NCBI GenBank assembly: GCA_021396245.1
Contig: WNYE01000005.1
Span: forward strand, 558,001 to 622,000
Origin: Sporothrix humicola
Lineage: Eukaryota; Ascomycota; Sordariomycetes; Ophiostomatales; Ophiostomataceae
Direction: 5' to 3'
DNA: 64,000 bases
The position numbers were made by a program, and so were the translations under genes. The notes beneath the pieces were generated by a model. It did no database searches. It worked only from the letters and a program-made list of their open reading frames with translations, and had not been told where the DNA came from. Positions 54,084 to 64,000 of this stretch are shown in pieces (position 1 is the first letter of the stretch; every line of letters starts with the position of its first letter).

Positions 54084-57000
54084 ATTTTGTTTCTCTAGCC
54101 AAGTCCGCATCGTACGAATGCCATGTGTTTTGTTTCACATCATCGAGGCGTCCCGAAATCTCGTTTTTGTTTCTTGCACGTTTGGCTTGTGCGTTGTGGC
54201 TTTTATACCCGATTTGTTTCTTTCTTCTGGTTGTTTACACTATCTTTATTTTGCCCTTTTTCTCCTCTTCTTCTGCTTCACCAACCTCATAGCCGCATCT
54301 CGCTGGAGTTTGCAGTAGCCCGCCGCATCTGTGGGATATCTCACTCCTTCAGAAAACCTGCAGCAAACCTGTCACCGCTTCATCCCCTGTCCATGCTTGC
54401 TGTCTTTTTTTATTTTTTATTTTGTCTTTCACCTTCTATCTCTGTCTCTCGGTCTGTTGTCTGTCCGCTGCTTGTCTCTCTTCTCGCCTCTGTCTCACTG
54501 TTTTGTTCAACCTGAACCGTTTCGCCTTCATCACGGCGACCGATGCCGAATGCCCGCCTCAGTCGTTCTTTCCTTGTTGTCTTTGTTTCTTTCCTTCGGT
54601 CTCTGCTTTCGATTTTACTTTGAGCATCTTCGCTCCTTCCCCCCTGTCACACTGCATCGCTGTCGTGCTCCTTGTTGCTGCACATCCTTTCCCCTTCAGT
54701 GCCTGCTCTTCCCTCTTCCATGTCCTCTTTTCGTCTCTTTGCTTGCCTTCTCCTCCTCTTTCCTTCCTTTCCTCGCGCTTCGACGGCCTGATCTCCTTAA
54801 TCCCTGACATCTTGGCTCGCTCTTTCTCTTTTTGCTCTCTTTTTCTCTCTTTCCCTGGTCCAGTCGTCGCGCCTGCCCACTCACACTCACACTCCGACGC
54901 CCTGCACCCGGCCCACTTTCAACGAAAACTCCCCTTCTGCCTTTTGATCACTGTCCCAACCCGACTTCGTATTCTGTGGTTGAGGTCGAGAAGCTATCCG
55001 TCCGAAGCCTCCAGTACCCGGCCCGGACGAGACTCGACCTGCTTTCTTCCTTGCTCACTTTCTGAATGCGTCTGTCAACAATGCCATATGCCACATGCCA
55101 TCTGTCGTTTGTATCCAGGTGCATCGTCGAGGACCGCTTTGAATATCAAATTCTGTAACTCCTCCTTGCGTCCTTTGGGTGTTCCTTCTCTCTTTGTTGA
55201 GTTTCGAACCTCTTTCAGCGCCTGCCCCCAAGAGCAGATTCTGAATACTTGCTCCGTATGCCTCGCAACAAAGCTCTCTTCTGGCCAGACCATACCAGAC
55301 CAGCCTTCCTCGCTCCTGCCCATGTTCGAGCCATTGTTGAAGATTGCCAATTGCCCACCGCTGCAACTGCCCTCTCTGGACCACTGCACTTCTGAGACCG
55401 TTGTCGCTTGCTGCTTGCAGGCCCAAGACTTGCTACCCCTGCCTTTGCTCCACATCGTCTCCTAGCTCACTTTCCCTTTGTGCTGGAGCGACAAGAAAGA
55501 GCTCCATCCATTTTCATATCGTTCTCTCCCTTTCCCCTCACCCCCATCGCTCTTTCCCCCTTTCGACTTTCACAGCACCACCGTTTTCTCGACTATTTCT
55601 ACTCTTGCCCGTTCGATATCCGCCATCAAACCGCCAGCCTCCTCAGTTCTTAAGAGCCCCTAAAACAGTGCGGACTCAACGGCCGCTAGCCAGGCGAACC
55701 TGCTAAGTTCACTAACAAGATATAGCTGTCGCCACCTTCACCACACAGTATTTCTCGTCCTGAGTGAGCGCCCAAAAGGCGAAACCCACCGGTGAACCAG
55801 CAAAACAGCTCGCGCCGTTTTGGCGTCCTGGCGATTTTTCTGATATGTGGCAATTTGTGTCTTAAAATACCCCTGGCTAGAAGGACCCCTCTCTCCCTCG
55901 TCAGATCGCGCTGCCTGTTCGTACGCCCCGAATTACTGAGTATTACAACAGCCGTGCAAGTAGTAAACGTTGGGTCCGGTCCACTGTAATATCCGTCAAA
56001 ATGCCCTATTAGTCCCCTAATTGCCTGGCTCAAAGTCTCAAATTGTGCCTACGAACTGCTGGCTGTGTCGTTGCCCTCGAAACAGCCAATTTCTCAGCAG
56101 TTGGCTCTTGCCCCCTCTTCTCATCGACCCCTGGTCCCGACCTGTCTTGTCTGTCCAGTCCAGTCCAGCCCGTCGCTCTTTCCCAACTGGCAACTGCACC
56201 CTCTTTCTCGACCCTGTCGACCCTGGCCGCTCTTTCCCACGCCGCCGCAACCCACTCCTTCCATTCTTGATTATCCATCCTGAGCCACCCACCACGCCAG
56301 TTCCACGCCCACACCCACTCCCACACGCCCACGCAACCAGAGTCCACACCAGAGGTTCCACGTCCCTCTCTCCAGTCCCTCGTTCCTCGCACCTGCCGTC
56401 CTCCGCCCACCGTGCGTCCCTTGCCCACTCTTGCCCTGAGTTGATTTGCGTTGCGTTGCGCCCTTCTTGCCCGAAACGACGGCCGCGACTTTCCACGACC
56501 TGCTTCCATCACGGAATTTCTCTTCTCACACAAACAACACTCTCTCTTCAACCTCATCCTTCCGTCCTCCAGACCCTCCTCTGCTCCCATCGCCGATTCC
56601 TCCTCCATCGCGATACGGGCTTGCGAATGGCGCCTAGCTGGTTCTGCTCATAGTGTCGTTTCCCCTTCGCGCTCTGTGCTTTTTTGGTCCTGCTGGTTTG
56701 CCCTTATTTTTTCTTTTCTTTTTCCTAGTCCCCCCTTCTCCATCACTCAACATTCCTGCTTTCTTTTTGCAAAGGTTCTGGCCTCTTCGTTCTCTTTGGT
56801 TCCTCGCTCTGACCTCTCTCTCCACCGTCTTTGACTGTCTTGCAATCTTGGGTTTCCTCGAACCCAACTTGCATTTTTGGAACCTCCTTTTCGCCTCCCC
56901 CTCTCATAGTGTAGCTGTTCTCTCTTTTCAGCCTCACTCGGACGTATCTCCATCCCTTTCCTGCTTCCTACGTCTCTCTTTCTGTCTCCATAACGAACGT

Positions 57001-57294
57001 CTCTCTTTTCTGCGACATCAATTTTCGGCCTGCCTTTCGCTTGTCGACTGCCCTTCTTTTTCTAGCTTCAGCTCTCACCCCGCAAAAAGAGCAAATCCTC
57101 CATCGATCGTCCCGAGACGAGACCTGTTCGCGATATACGACACGGATCCTTCCATGATCGTTCCACGGCCGCTGTCTGCCACTTCAACCACACTCAGTCG
57201 CGACCGGCGACACCATCCTTGAACCGAATCACTCTCCCAGATCTTTGGTATCGAGGGCTGGCGGGACCTTTCCCCTCCCACACCGCTATCAACC

Positions 57295-60200
57295 ATGGCG
57301 GCCCTAGACGAATACCTCGACAACACAATGGAGGCCGACGATATCTTCCCCTGCAAGGGCTGCGGCGAGATTCTTGAAGAGGGCAAAGCATTTGAACTTG
57401 GTAGGCCGCCCTCGGAACTGGCGATGATGACGATGTCAATATGAATAAGGAAAACAAATACTAACTCTTTTTCACAGCTGGCCATAGGTGGCATCTCAAC
57501 TGTTTCCGCTGCAACTCCTGCGGAACCCTCCTCGACTCCGACGCCAACCTCCTCCTCCTCGGCGACGGCTCGCTCATCTGCAACAACTGCACATACAGCT
57601 GTAGCGCCTGCGGCAATAAGATTGAAGACCTGGCCATCCTGACCGGCGAGCAGGCCTTTTGTGCTACCTGCTTCCGTTGCCGGAACTGCAAGCGCAAGAT
57701 CGAGAACCTACGCTATGCTCGCACGTCCCAGGGCATCTTTTGCATGAGCTGCCACGAGTCTCTCATGGCCCGCCGACGGAAAAAACACAAGGCCGCCGCG
57801 CAAGCAAAAGCTCGAGAAAAAGAAGGCTCACCTATGATTACGGACAAGTCGCTGCCCGCTCTTCCACCTCAGACTCCCACCGAACTCTCACCACGACCAC
57901 GCGTGCCCTACCCACGAAACGAGCCCTCGTCTCTCAGCAGCAGTATACGGCCGGACCGGTCTCCCGAGCGCTCGTCGACCGAGGCCACATCCAACAGCAG
58001 AGACAGTCTGACAGGTGCTAAGCCGTCGCTCACACTGCCGTCGTCCAGCTACCGCAACAACCGCAACTCGGCTATGTTTGGTGGTGGCGTTGATCTTGGT
58101 GCCAGCGACACCGAGTCCTTCTTCATCCCTGTGGCCCTCGACCCTAGTCCGGGCCCTTCAGTCACGCCTCGGTCTGTGTCCGATTCGCTTTCTGACCCTA
58201 AGAAGGGCAAGGAGCGGGCGGATTACTTTTCAGAGACCAAGACTGGCGACTCGCAGGCCTCGACTCCCCATATCGCCTTCCAGGCCGGATCCACGTCTAC
58301 ACCCGACTACGACAGCAGCGGAACGACGTCCAAGGACCTACTCTCGCGGAAGCCCTCTAAATCGTCAAGAACCGACCGGAGCGTTCTGTCTTCGGGCACC
58401 AGCAGCGCTGGCGAGGACCACAAGCACGCTTCGTCTAATGGCCGTAGCGAGGAGTTCAAGCTGCAGGAGGCACCCAAGAGCAAGAAGGCGACAGCCAACT
58501 CGCGGGCCAACTCCCAGGCCAACAACTCGCTCGGTAACGCCCTCGAGTTCGACACACCCAAGGCGTCTCGGCGGGACAAGGAGAACACCGCATCGCCCCC
58601 TGTTTCGACGTCCAACTCTAGCATCGGTGGCCGCTCGTCGCAAGATGCACGACACGGCCAGGACGACGATGAGTACCCGGATTCGAGCGGCCTGACGACT
58701 CCCACCAGCCGCCCGAGCCAGAGCAGCGAGCAGCACGTCCGCACTGGCCCCATTGCCAGAAAGGAACTGCCGACTTCAGCTCGTACTAGTAAGATTCTTT
58801 TTCTGCCCCCATACTATTTTATCTCTTGTCTCATTTTGTGATATACTAACGCGCCATTGCAGTCAATGGCAAGCCCATCTCGAGCCCTCTCGGCAAGCCA
58901 TCTCCGGCAGAGGAGATCCCGCAGCCTACTCTGGCGCCGCCCCCAGTTCCCCGTCCCAGCATGCAGGAACACAAGCTCAGCGACACCTACATGCAACCCC
59001 GCGCACCGCCACAGCCTCCCAGCGCACCCGCTCCCCCGCCTGGTCAGGGCTTCCAGACCCCTAGCAAGGAGTCTGTGGTCAGCACGACCGTCACGGGCAA
59101 CGACCCCCAGTCGCCTCCCAAGGGCCCATCACCCAAGCTCCCAAGATGGAGCGCCGGCGGCGACTTCAGTATGGACGAAGACATGGCCCGCATACTCGGT
59201 ACGGACGAGAGCTCGTCGTCGATCCTCCGCCGCGTTTCGAACGCCGTCCGGCACGGCCGCAACAGCAGCGCTGAGTCCAGCAACTTCAACCACGGCAACG
59301 GCATCTCGCCGCGCGGCCACAACCGCAGCGTCAGCGAGACCACTCGTGCTACCGCCTCGCCGCGCTGGCCCAAGACGCCGATCGTTGAGGACTCGGGCGC
59401 CCACGACATCAGCAGCCCCATCTCGCTGGCGGGTGGCGGCACTACCCAGGAGGACCCGGCTCTGCTCAAGCGCCGTCTTCGCAACTCGGAGCAGAGAGTG
59501 GCCGAGCTGGAGCGCCAGTTTGGTGCCGAGAAGGACCTCAAGTCTCTTAACAAGAAGCTTTTGGAGAAGCGGCGAACGGTCTCTGTTCTGGACACCCAGG
59601 CTGAGATCATGATCCGCCAGCTCGAGGTGCTCGCTGGCTACGTGGAGCGCGCCAAGACGACGAAGCAGCCCATCGATGCCAAGGAGCTCGAGGACTCGGC
59701 GATCAAGGACTTTGTGCAGAGACTGAACGAGCTGCAGAGCACTATGGCTACGACGATCGAGCAGCTGCACGCGGAGCGTGATGCGCTGGTCGAGGAGAAG
59801 AACCAGGCAGTGGCCGACCGCGACCGCGCACTGCTCGAGTTTGAGCAGTTGTCGTCCAAGAACGCGCAGTTGGCTGACATGAACAACGACCTGACGCACC
59901 AGATCCAGGAGCGGTTCAAGTCACAAATCGGCCCGGAGCAGGTCAAGTCGCCCAATGGCCTGGGTATCTACCATAGCCACAAGGGCCCCTCGATCTCGTC
60001 CATGAACCTGGACTCGGCTAGCATCGGCACGTCAACCAACGCCACGCTGATCGGTACCGACGGCGAAGAGCCGATTGTCGAGTCTGGCCCGACGGTTGTC
60101 AACATCCGCAAGGGCCAGGTGCGCAAGTTCAACTGGAAGAAGGGCTCCAAGACGGTGGCGCAGAACCTGACCAAGGGTGTCAACCGCGCTGTGGGTGCTT

Positions 60201-61230
60201 TCCAGAACGACCGCGAGCAGCAGCGCGGCGGCCCCTACCAAGGCCTAACGGGCGATAGCATCGGCCTGCCCTATAACATGACGGTGGCATCGGTCGACTC
60301 GCCCACGGCCTTTGGTGCCCAGACTGCGCAGCAGATCCGCCCTGGCGAGTTTGGGTCCACGGGCAGCGGTGTCGGCGGTGCTGGCAATGGTGGTGGTGTT
60401 GGCAACCGCGGTATCAGCGGCCCGATCTCTGGCCCTATGCCTGGCGCTGTTCCTGGCAGTGCAGGTGCCCAGGGCAATGCCAATGGCGGCTTTGGCTTCT
60501 TCTCCAAGAAGTCGGGCGTGCCCAAGTCTGGCACAGCTACGAGCTTGATGAACAATGCCGCACCGCCCGTTGCCGAGTCGCCGAGCACACTGTTTGGCTC
60601 TGACCTGGTCGAGCGTGCCGACTACGAGCGCCGGCAGATCCCGAGTGTCGTGACGCGCTGTATCGAGGAAGTCGAGCTGCGCGGCATGGACATTGAGGGC
60701 ATCTACCGCAAGACGGGCGGCAACTCGCAGGTCAAGGCGATCCAGGAGGGCTTTGAGAAGCAGGAGGACTATGACATCTCGGACCCGGGCCTCGATATCA
60801 CGGCGGTGACAAGCGTGCTGAAGCAGTACTTCCGCAAGCTGCCGAACCCGCTGCTGACGTTTGAGGTGTACGACGGCGTCCTCGAGTCAATTAGTAAGTT
60901 TACTCTGGAGTGGTTGTTTTACTGGAAAAGCTCTTACTAACACGTATAGACATCACCGACAACAACGAGCGCTGCGCTCATCTGCGCAAGACGTTCAACA
61001 TGCTGCCGCCAAAGCACCGCGACTGTCTCGAGTTCCTCATGTTCCATCTGGCGCGTGTTGCCAACCGCGAGCGCGAGAACTTGATGTCGCCCAAGAACTT
61101 GGCTGTGGTGTTTGCGCCGACGATCCTCCACACGCAGAACCTGGAGAGAGAGATGACCGACATGCACTCCAAGAACCTGTCGATCCAGTTCGTCATCGAG
61201 AACAGCCACACCATCTTTTCCGAGGCGTAA
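57295..61230 (+). CDS. RGA1: LIM-LIM-coiled-coil RhoGAP protein, Rga1-like
   Basis: Four exons: 57295-57400, 57478-58788, 58863-60893 and 60950-61230, giving 1242 residues. Introns of 77, 74 and 56 nt all have CTAAC branch points. Two LIM zinc-binding domains lie at residues ~20-120 (CKGCGEILEEGKAFEL across the first junction, HLNCFRCNSC, CSACGNKIEDL, FCATCFRCRNC, FCMSCH). A Ser/Pro/Gly-rich region follows, then a coiled coil at about 670-830 (LLKRRLRNSEQRVAELERQF onward), a Gly-rich linker, and a C-terminal RhoGAP domain from ~1055. The catalytic Arg is in GIYRKTG at about 1088. The order matches Rga1/Rga2, negative regulators of Cdc42/Rho GTPases in polarity and septation. Confidence 0.93.
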
Positions 61231-61929
61231 GGGGTTTTGGCTTGCATCGAAGGCCCTCCACGCCCGTGTACATACCTATCCCAACCGCTCCCTCACCTCT
61301 TTTTTTTTGGCCCTGTATGTGTGTTGGGAATCGCGTGTTTTTATGTGCTGTTTGTCCCTGTTTCAATTATTTTTCGTGGGATTTCCCCTTTTATGATTTC
61401 CAAACCCTCTCATGGCGTTTGTCCTCTTTTGGACCGTTTATTGTGTTCGATCTCCCTCCCACTTTCTTGGTGGCTCGCTTTTGGCCGCCTCTTTTACTGT
61501 TTCGCCGCCTCTCCCATTTTTCATATTCTCTTTTACAACGTCATTTGACTTTTCGAAGCGTTTACGACGACGAATCTGTTTGGAGCACAGGAGATCAGAC
61601 TTGATCCTCTCGTGTCTATTCACGTTCTTCACCCTTTTTGTTTTCCTGATGATTGCCTCGCTCTTTCGAGGACAGGCAATTCTGTTTGTCTCTTTTTCTT
61701 TTTCTTCGTCATTATCAAAGTGTGTTTTGTGCACTTTCCACTGTTTCAATGTTAGGACATTTAATGATATCCGTTTGCTGTTTTCTCTTCAAGCTGTGTC
61801 TATTTTTGGGGGGAAAAGTATTATGAAAAAAAAGTGAACAAAAAAGTGAACTTTTGATTAAAACCCGTGACGCTTTACCATGCTATGCTGAAAGAACTAT
61901 AAGAAAACAAATCAACACCGCCTTCTTCC
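61231..61929. other. Tail-to-tail spacer, T-rich
   Basis: About 700 bases between converging genes. They are T- and CT-rich on + with poly-A-signal-like AT-rich sequence near 61800-61920. No gene or RNA is seen. Confidence 0.6.
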
Positions 61930-62613
61930 CTACTTTCCCATCATCTTGCGGACTCGGTCGAGCAGAACGCCGCTCTCACGGCCAAGTTTCCGTCTCTGAT
62001 TGTCTCCTCCATTTGCACCACCACCTCTTCCGCCATTTCTGCCTCCTCTCGGCGTAAACGTGTCCACCCGCCGCGCCTTGGCCATGGCCTTTTGATGTTT
62101 TGCCCGCTGTGCCCGCGCCTCGTCCCGCTCCGCCATCCGCCGCTCATACTCGGCCTGTCGTGCCTCTGCCTCGGCCTTTTTCCGTGCTGCTTCTTCTTGT
62201 GCTTTTTGGAAAAAGGACTGTGGGCGTTTCGGCGGGCGGTTTCCGTTTGTGCGACGGCGCTCACGCCTGTCTGTGTCCTCCTTGTCGTCTTTGTCGCTCT
62301 CTTCGTCGCCATCAATCCGTGCCTGCCTCTCAGGGTGCATCACCTCGTTGTTGTTGTCACCCTCCTCTTCCTTGTCGGCCTCAGCCTTGTTGGCTGCCTT
62401 TGCCTCCCCCTCCGCCAACGCTCTCGCCTTGACTTTGGCATACGTCTGCAGCGTCTTGGCCCGGATCACGTTTGATTCCTTGGCCCGCTCGAGCTTGCGG
62501 CGCCAGGCATCGTCCGAGGTGGGGAGGGCGGCGCGGATTCCGGTGCGCGAGCGCTTGTTGGCCTTGGGCGGAGCGGCCGTGCTGCCCGCGTCGTCGGCGG
62601 AACGTTTGCCCAT
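61930..62613 (-). CDS. Probable rRNA-processing protein, Fyv7-like
   Basis: A 227-residue intronless frame, highly basic and low in complexity. MGKRSADDAG and PPKANKRSRTGIRAALP look like a nuclear/nucleolar signal region. Middle residues are acidic (DGDEESDKDDKEDTD). A long charged helix follows (FFQKAQEEAARKKAEAEARQ, YERRMAERDEARAQRAKHQK), then a Gly/Arg patch (RGGRNGGRGGG) and the end LLDRVRKMMGK. The pattern resembles the Fyv7 family, which acts in small-subunit pre-rRNA processing at the nucleolus. The assignment rests on overall composition and the KRP-Q-F-QKA segment, so it is tentative. The start is the first ATG. Confidence 0.65.
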   Translation of the reverse strand: MGKRSADDAGSTAAPPKANKRSRTGIRAALPTSDDAWRRKLERAKESNVIRAKTLQTYAKVKARALAEGEAKAANKAEADKEEEGDNNNEVMHPERQARIDGDEESDKDDKEDTDRRERRRTNGNRPPKRPQSFFQKAQEEAARKKAEAEARQAEYERRMAERDEARAQRAKHQKAMAKARRVDTFTPRGGRNGGRGGGANGGDNQRRKLGRESGVLLDRVRKMMGK

Positions 62614-64000
62614 ATTGTGTGTGTGCGTGTAGATAAGATCCTTGTGGTGTCGTTTACAAGGTGGGAGGGTAGGGTAGTTGAGATTTATGAACAGGTCGTA
62701 ATTATTGTGGTTGGAAGATCACCAAATTTGCGCCGTGGAAAGTACACTGAGATGTCTGAACTTTTTTTTGGTGGTATGGCGATAAGATAAGCTGTAAAAT
62801 CCTTATCGATAACAATCTACTCCAGGCGGTGGCTTCTGTTGCACCAGCGGTTTAGGCGGCAATGCACCAATATGCCCAGCCATCCCCTCTTTTCGTGCCA
62901 GCTGTTCTTCCTTGTGAAGAGTCTCCTCAACTCTCAGTTTGTACTGTCTTCTTTTAGTTCCTTTCGCCTTGTTCTCGAGATCATTTCCTCCTGTTCCCTT
63001 TCACCTCTTTTGGCCGGCAGTAAAAAGGCGGCCAACAATATCGAGGCTTCTTTTTCAGCTCCTTTCAGGCGGTTCGGGAGTGTATTAATGAGCAAACAGC
63101 GCTAACGACCCCCCTAGCGTGTGTTGGTTTCGAGTCCTTTGAACTGTCTTGAGACTCTCACACTCAAAAAGGAAGCAACGGGCGGCAGACGATGCAGTGA
63201 ACCCCATTTTTTGTTTCTCTGGGCGATATCCACTGTTTTAAAATGGGTTTTTAATGGGATTCAGCACGGACACCCCTAGGGACACAGGAGGTGCCCGTAA
63301 CTGCCCTTTGGGGGGTGGGTGCGTGTGGGGCTCCTTCCCTTTTGGCGCTCCGCTCTTGCCAACAAAATTCCTTCTCACCTTGAGTCACACGCCCATTATG
63401 CCCATCCGAAAGGCAAAAGTTAATATCACACACTGTCCCTTCAGCCGTGAAAATGGGCACACGAGACAACGGCAGTGGCTTTTGGCTTTGTTCCGTGATA
63501 TCCTTGCAAGTACTTTTGCACAGAATTACCTTACGCCGTAAATCCACGGGCACAACCGAGAAACAGGCCCAATATGGAATCGATATTTTCGTGTTCGGTG
63601 GCAGCTTCCTAGATTGAATAGGACTTTTAAAGAGAAAGAGCACAGCTCCCGGATGCTCCTTCCTATCGTCTACGCTTGTTCGATCGTTCCTGTCTTATTG
63701 CTTCTAAAGCAACTAGATGGCGAGCCAACTCACCTAAACTACCTAAATCTACTTGTCCCTGACGTCAGTTACAACGGCGGATTATCGAGCGTCACGCCTT
63801 CCTCGCTTGACGGATCGCGGCAAATTACAGGCCTTGTTCCTGTTCGTTCCTGCTTGTTCCTGTCTGCTTTGTCTTCTTGCTTTTCGGGTGGTTTTTGGCC
63901 TGTCGTTGCTTCCTCCTCTCACCTGTTCGACACAGCACTACTTCGCCCTGTTTTCTCTCACTCTTTCTTTCCCTTCTCTTTTCCAAATCTCGCCATTCTC
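62614..64000. other. Upstream region of the Fyv7-like gene, no gene seen
   Basis: 1.4 kb to the window edge. 63880-64000 is strongly pyrimidine-rich on +, like other leaders here, and may belong to a gene beyond the window. GTTCCTGTT-type repeats occur at 63835-63875. Nothing else is supported. Confidence 0.55.

Larger units (their letters stand above)
52950..57294. other. 4.3 kb divergent region with long pyrimidine-rich leader
   Basis: Bases 52950-53250 are the LYS1 promoter. From about 53990 to 57060 the + strand is strongly C/T-rich, which removes stop codons and creates long spurious open frames (up to 347 codons) without domains. This stretch is most simply the promoter and leader of the LIM-RhoGAP gene. 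A 7-bp tandem repeat lies at 54049-54083. No other gene is supported. Confidence 0.6.

Noticed and set aside
54422..55465. 347-codon open frame in the pyrimidine-rich leader
   Set aside because: C/T-rich sequence rarely makes stops; the translation is low-complexity F/S/L/P/C with no domain.

Overview
The window looks like nuclear DNA of a filamentous ascomycete (Pezizomycotina, most likely a Sordariomycete). The genes are GC-rich with C/G-ending codons. Introns are short (55-180 nt) with GTATGT/GTAAGT/GTGAGT-type donors, CTRAC branch points and CAG/TAG acceptors. The products (Zn2Cys6 regulator, Hrq1, CLASP, LIM-RhoGAP, Lys1, Cog1) are typical fungal single-copy proteins. There are no operons; genes sit singly and are separated by 0.2-7 kb. 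I see no rRNA, tRNA, CRISPR array, intact transposon or biosynthetic cluster.

Layout. 1-2367 (-): alpha-actinin, cut by the window edge, with a long disordered N-terminus. 5503-7158 (-): orphan P-loop, kinase-like protein. 7951-10284 (-): Zn2Cys6 transcription factor, four exons. 10285-17307: a 7 kb stretch with no supportable gene. 17308-19113 (-): mitochondrial D-2-hydroxyglutarate/D-lactate dehydrogenase, divergent from 20038-21194 (+): proteasome alpha-4 subunit. 21512-22026 (-): Hot13-like CHY zinc-finger protein, divergent from 22592-25207 (+): TFIIH helicase XPB/Ssl2. 28718-30623 (+): MFS transporter. 31518-33899 (+): Avt3-type vacuolar amino-acid transporter. 34552-38349 (+): Hrq1 helicase. 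39444-40347 (+): peroxisomal enoyl-CoA isomerase, tail-to-tail with 40529-43366 (-): Cog1. 43831-44724 (-): BSP-family metallopeptidase-like protein, divergent from 45913-49491 (+): CLASP/Stu1. 51700-52949 (-): saccharopine dehydrogenase Lys1. 57295-61230 (+): LIM-LIM-coiled-coil-RhoGAP protein. 61930-62613 (-): Fyv7-like rRNA-processing protein.

The genes do not form one pathway. They cover cytoskeleton and polarity (alpha-actinin, CLASP, Rga1-like), DNA repair and transcription (XPB, Hrq1), protein turnover and import (Pre6, Hot13), membrane traffic (Cog1), transport (MFS, Avt3) and metabolism (D2HGDH, Eci1, Lys1). I found no convincing undescribed system. The most interesting features are small: a 7-nt microexon in PRE6, a 5-nt first coding exon in HOT13, a repeated GGCGGTARAATTAG motif between DLD2 and PRE6, TCACGTGA sites in three promoters, overlapping upstream ORFs before AVT3, an orphan P-loop protein, an apparently non-secreted BSP protein, and very long pyrimidine-rich leader regions. 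All gene models come from reading alone; splice sites are inferred from consensus signals and protein conservation.
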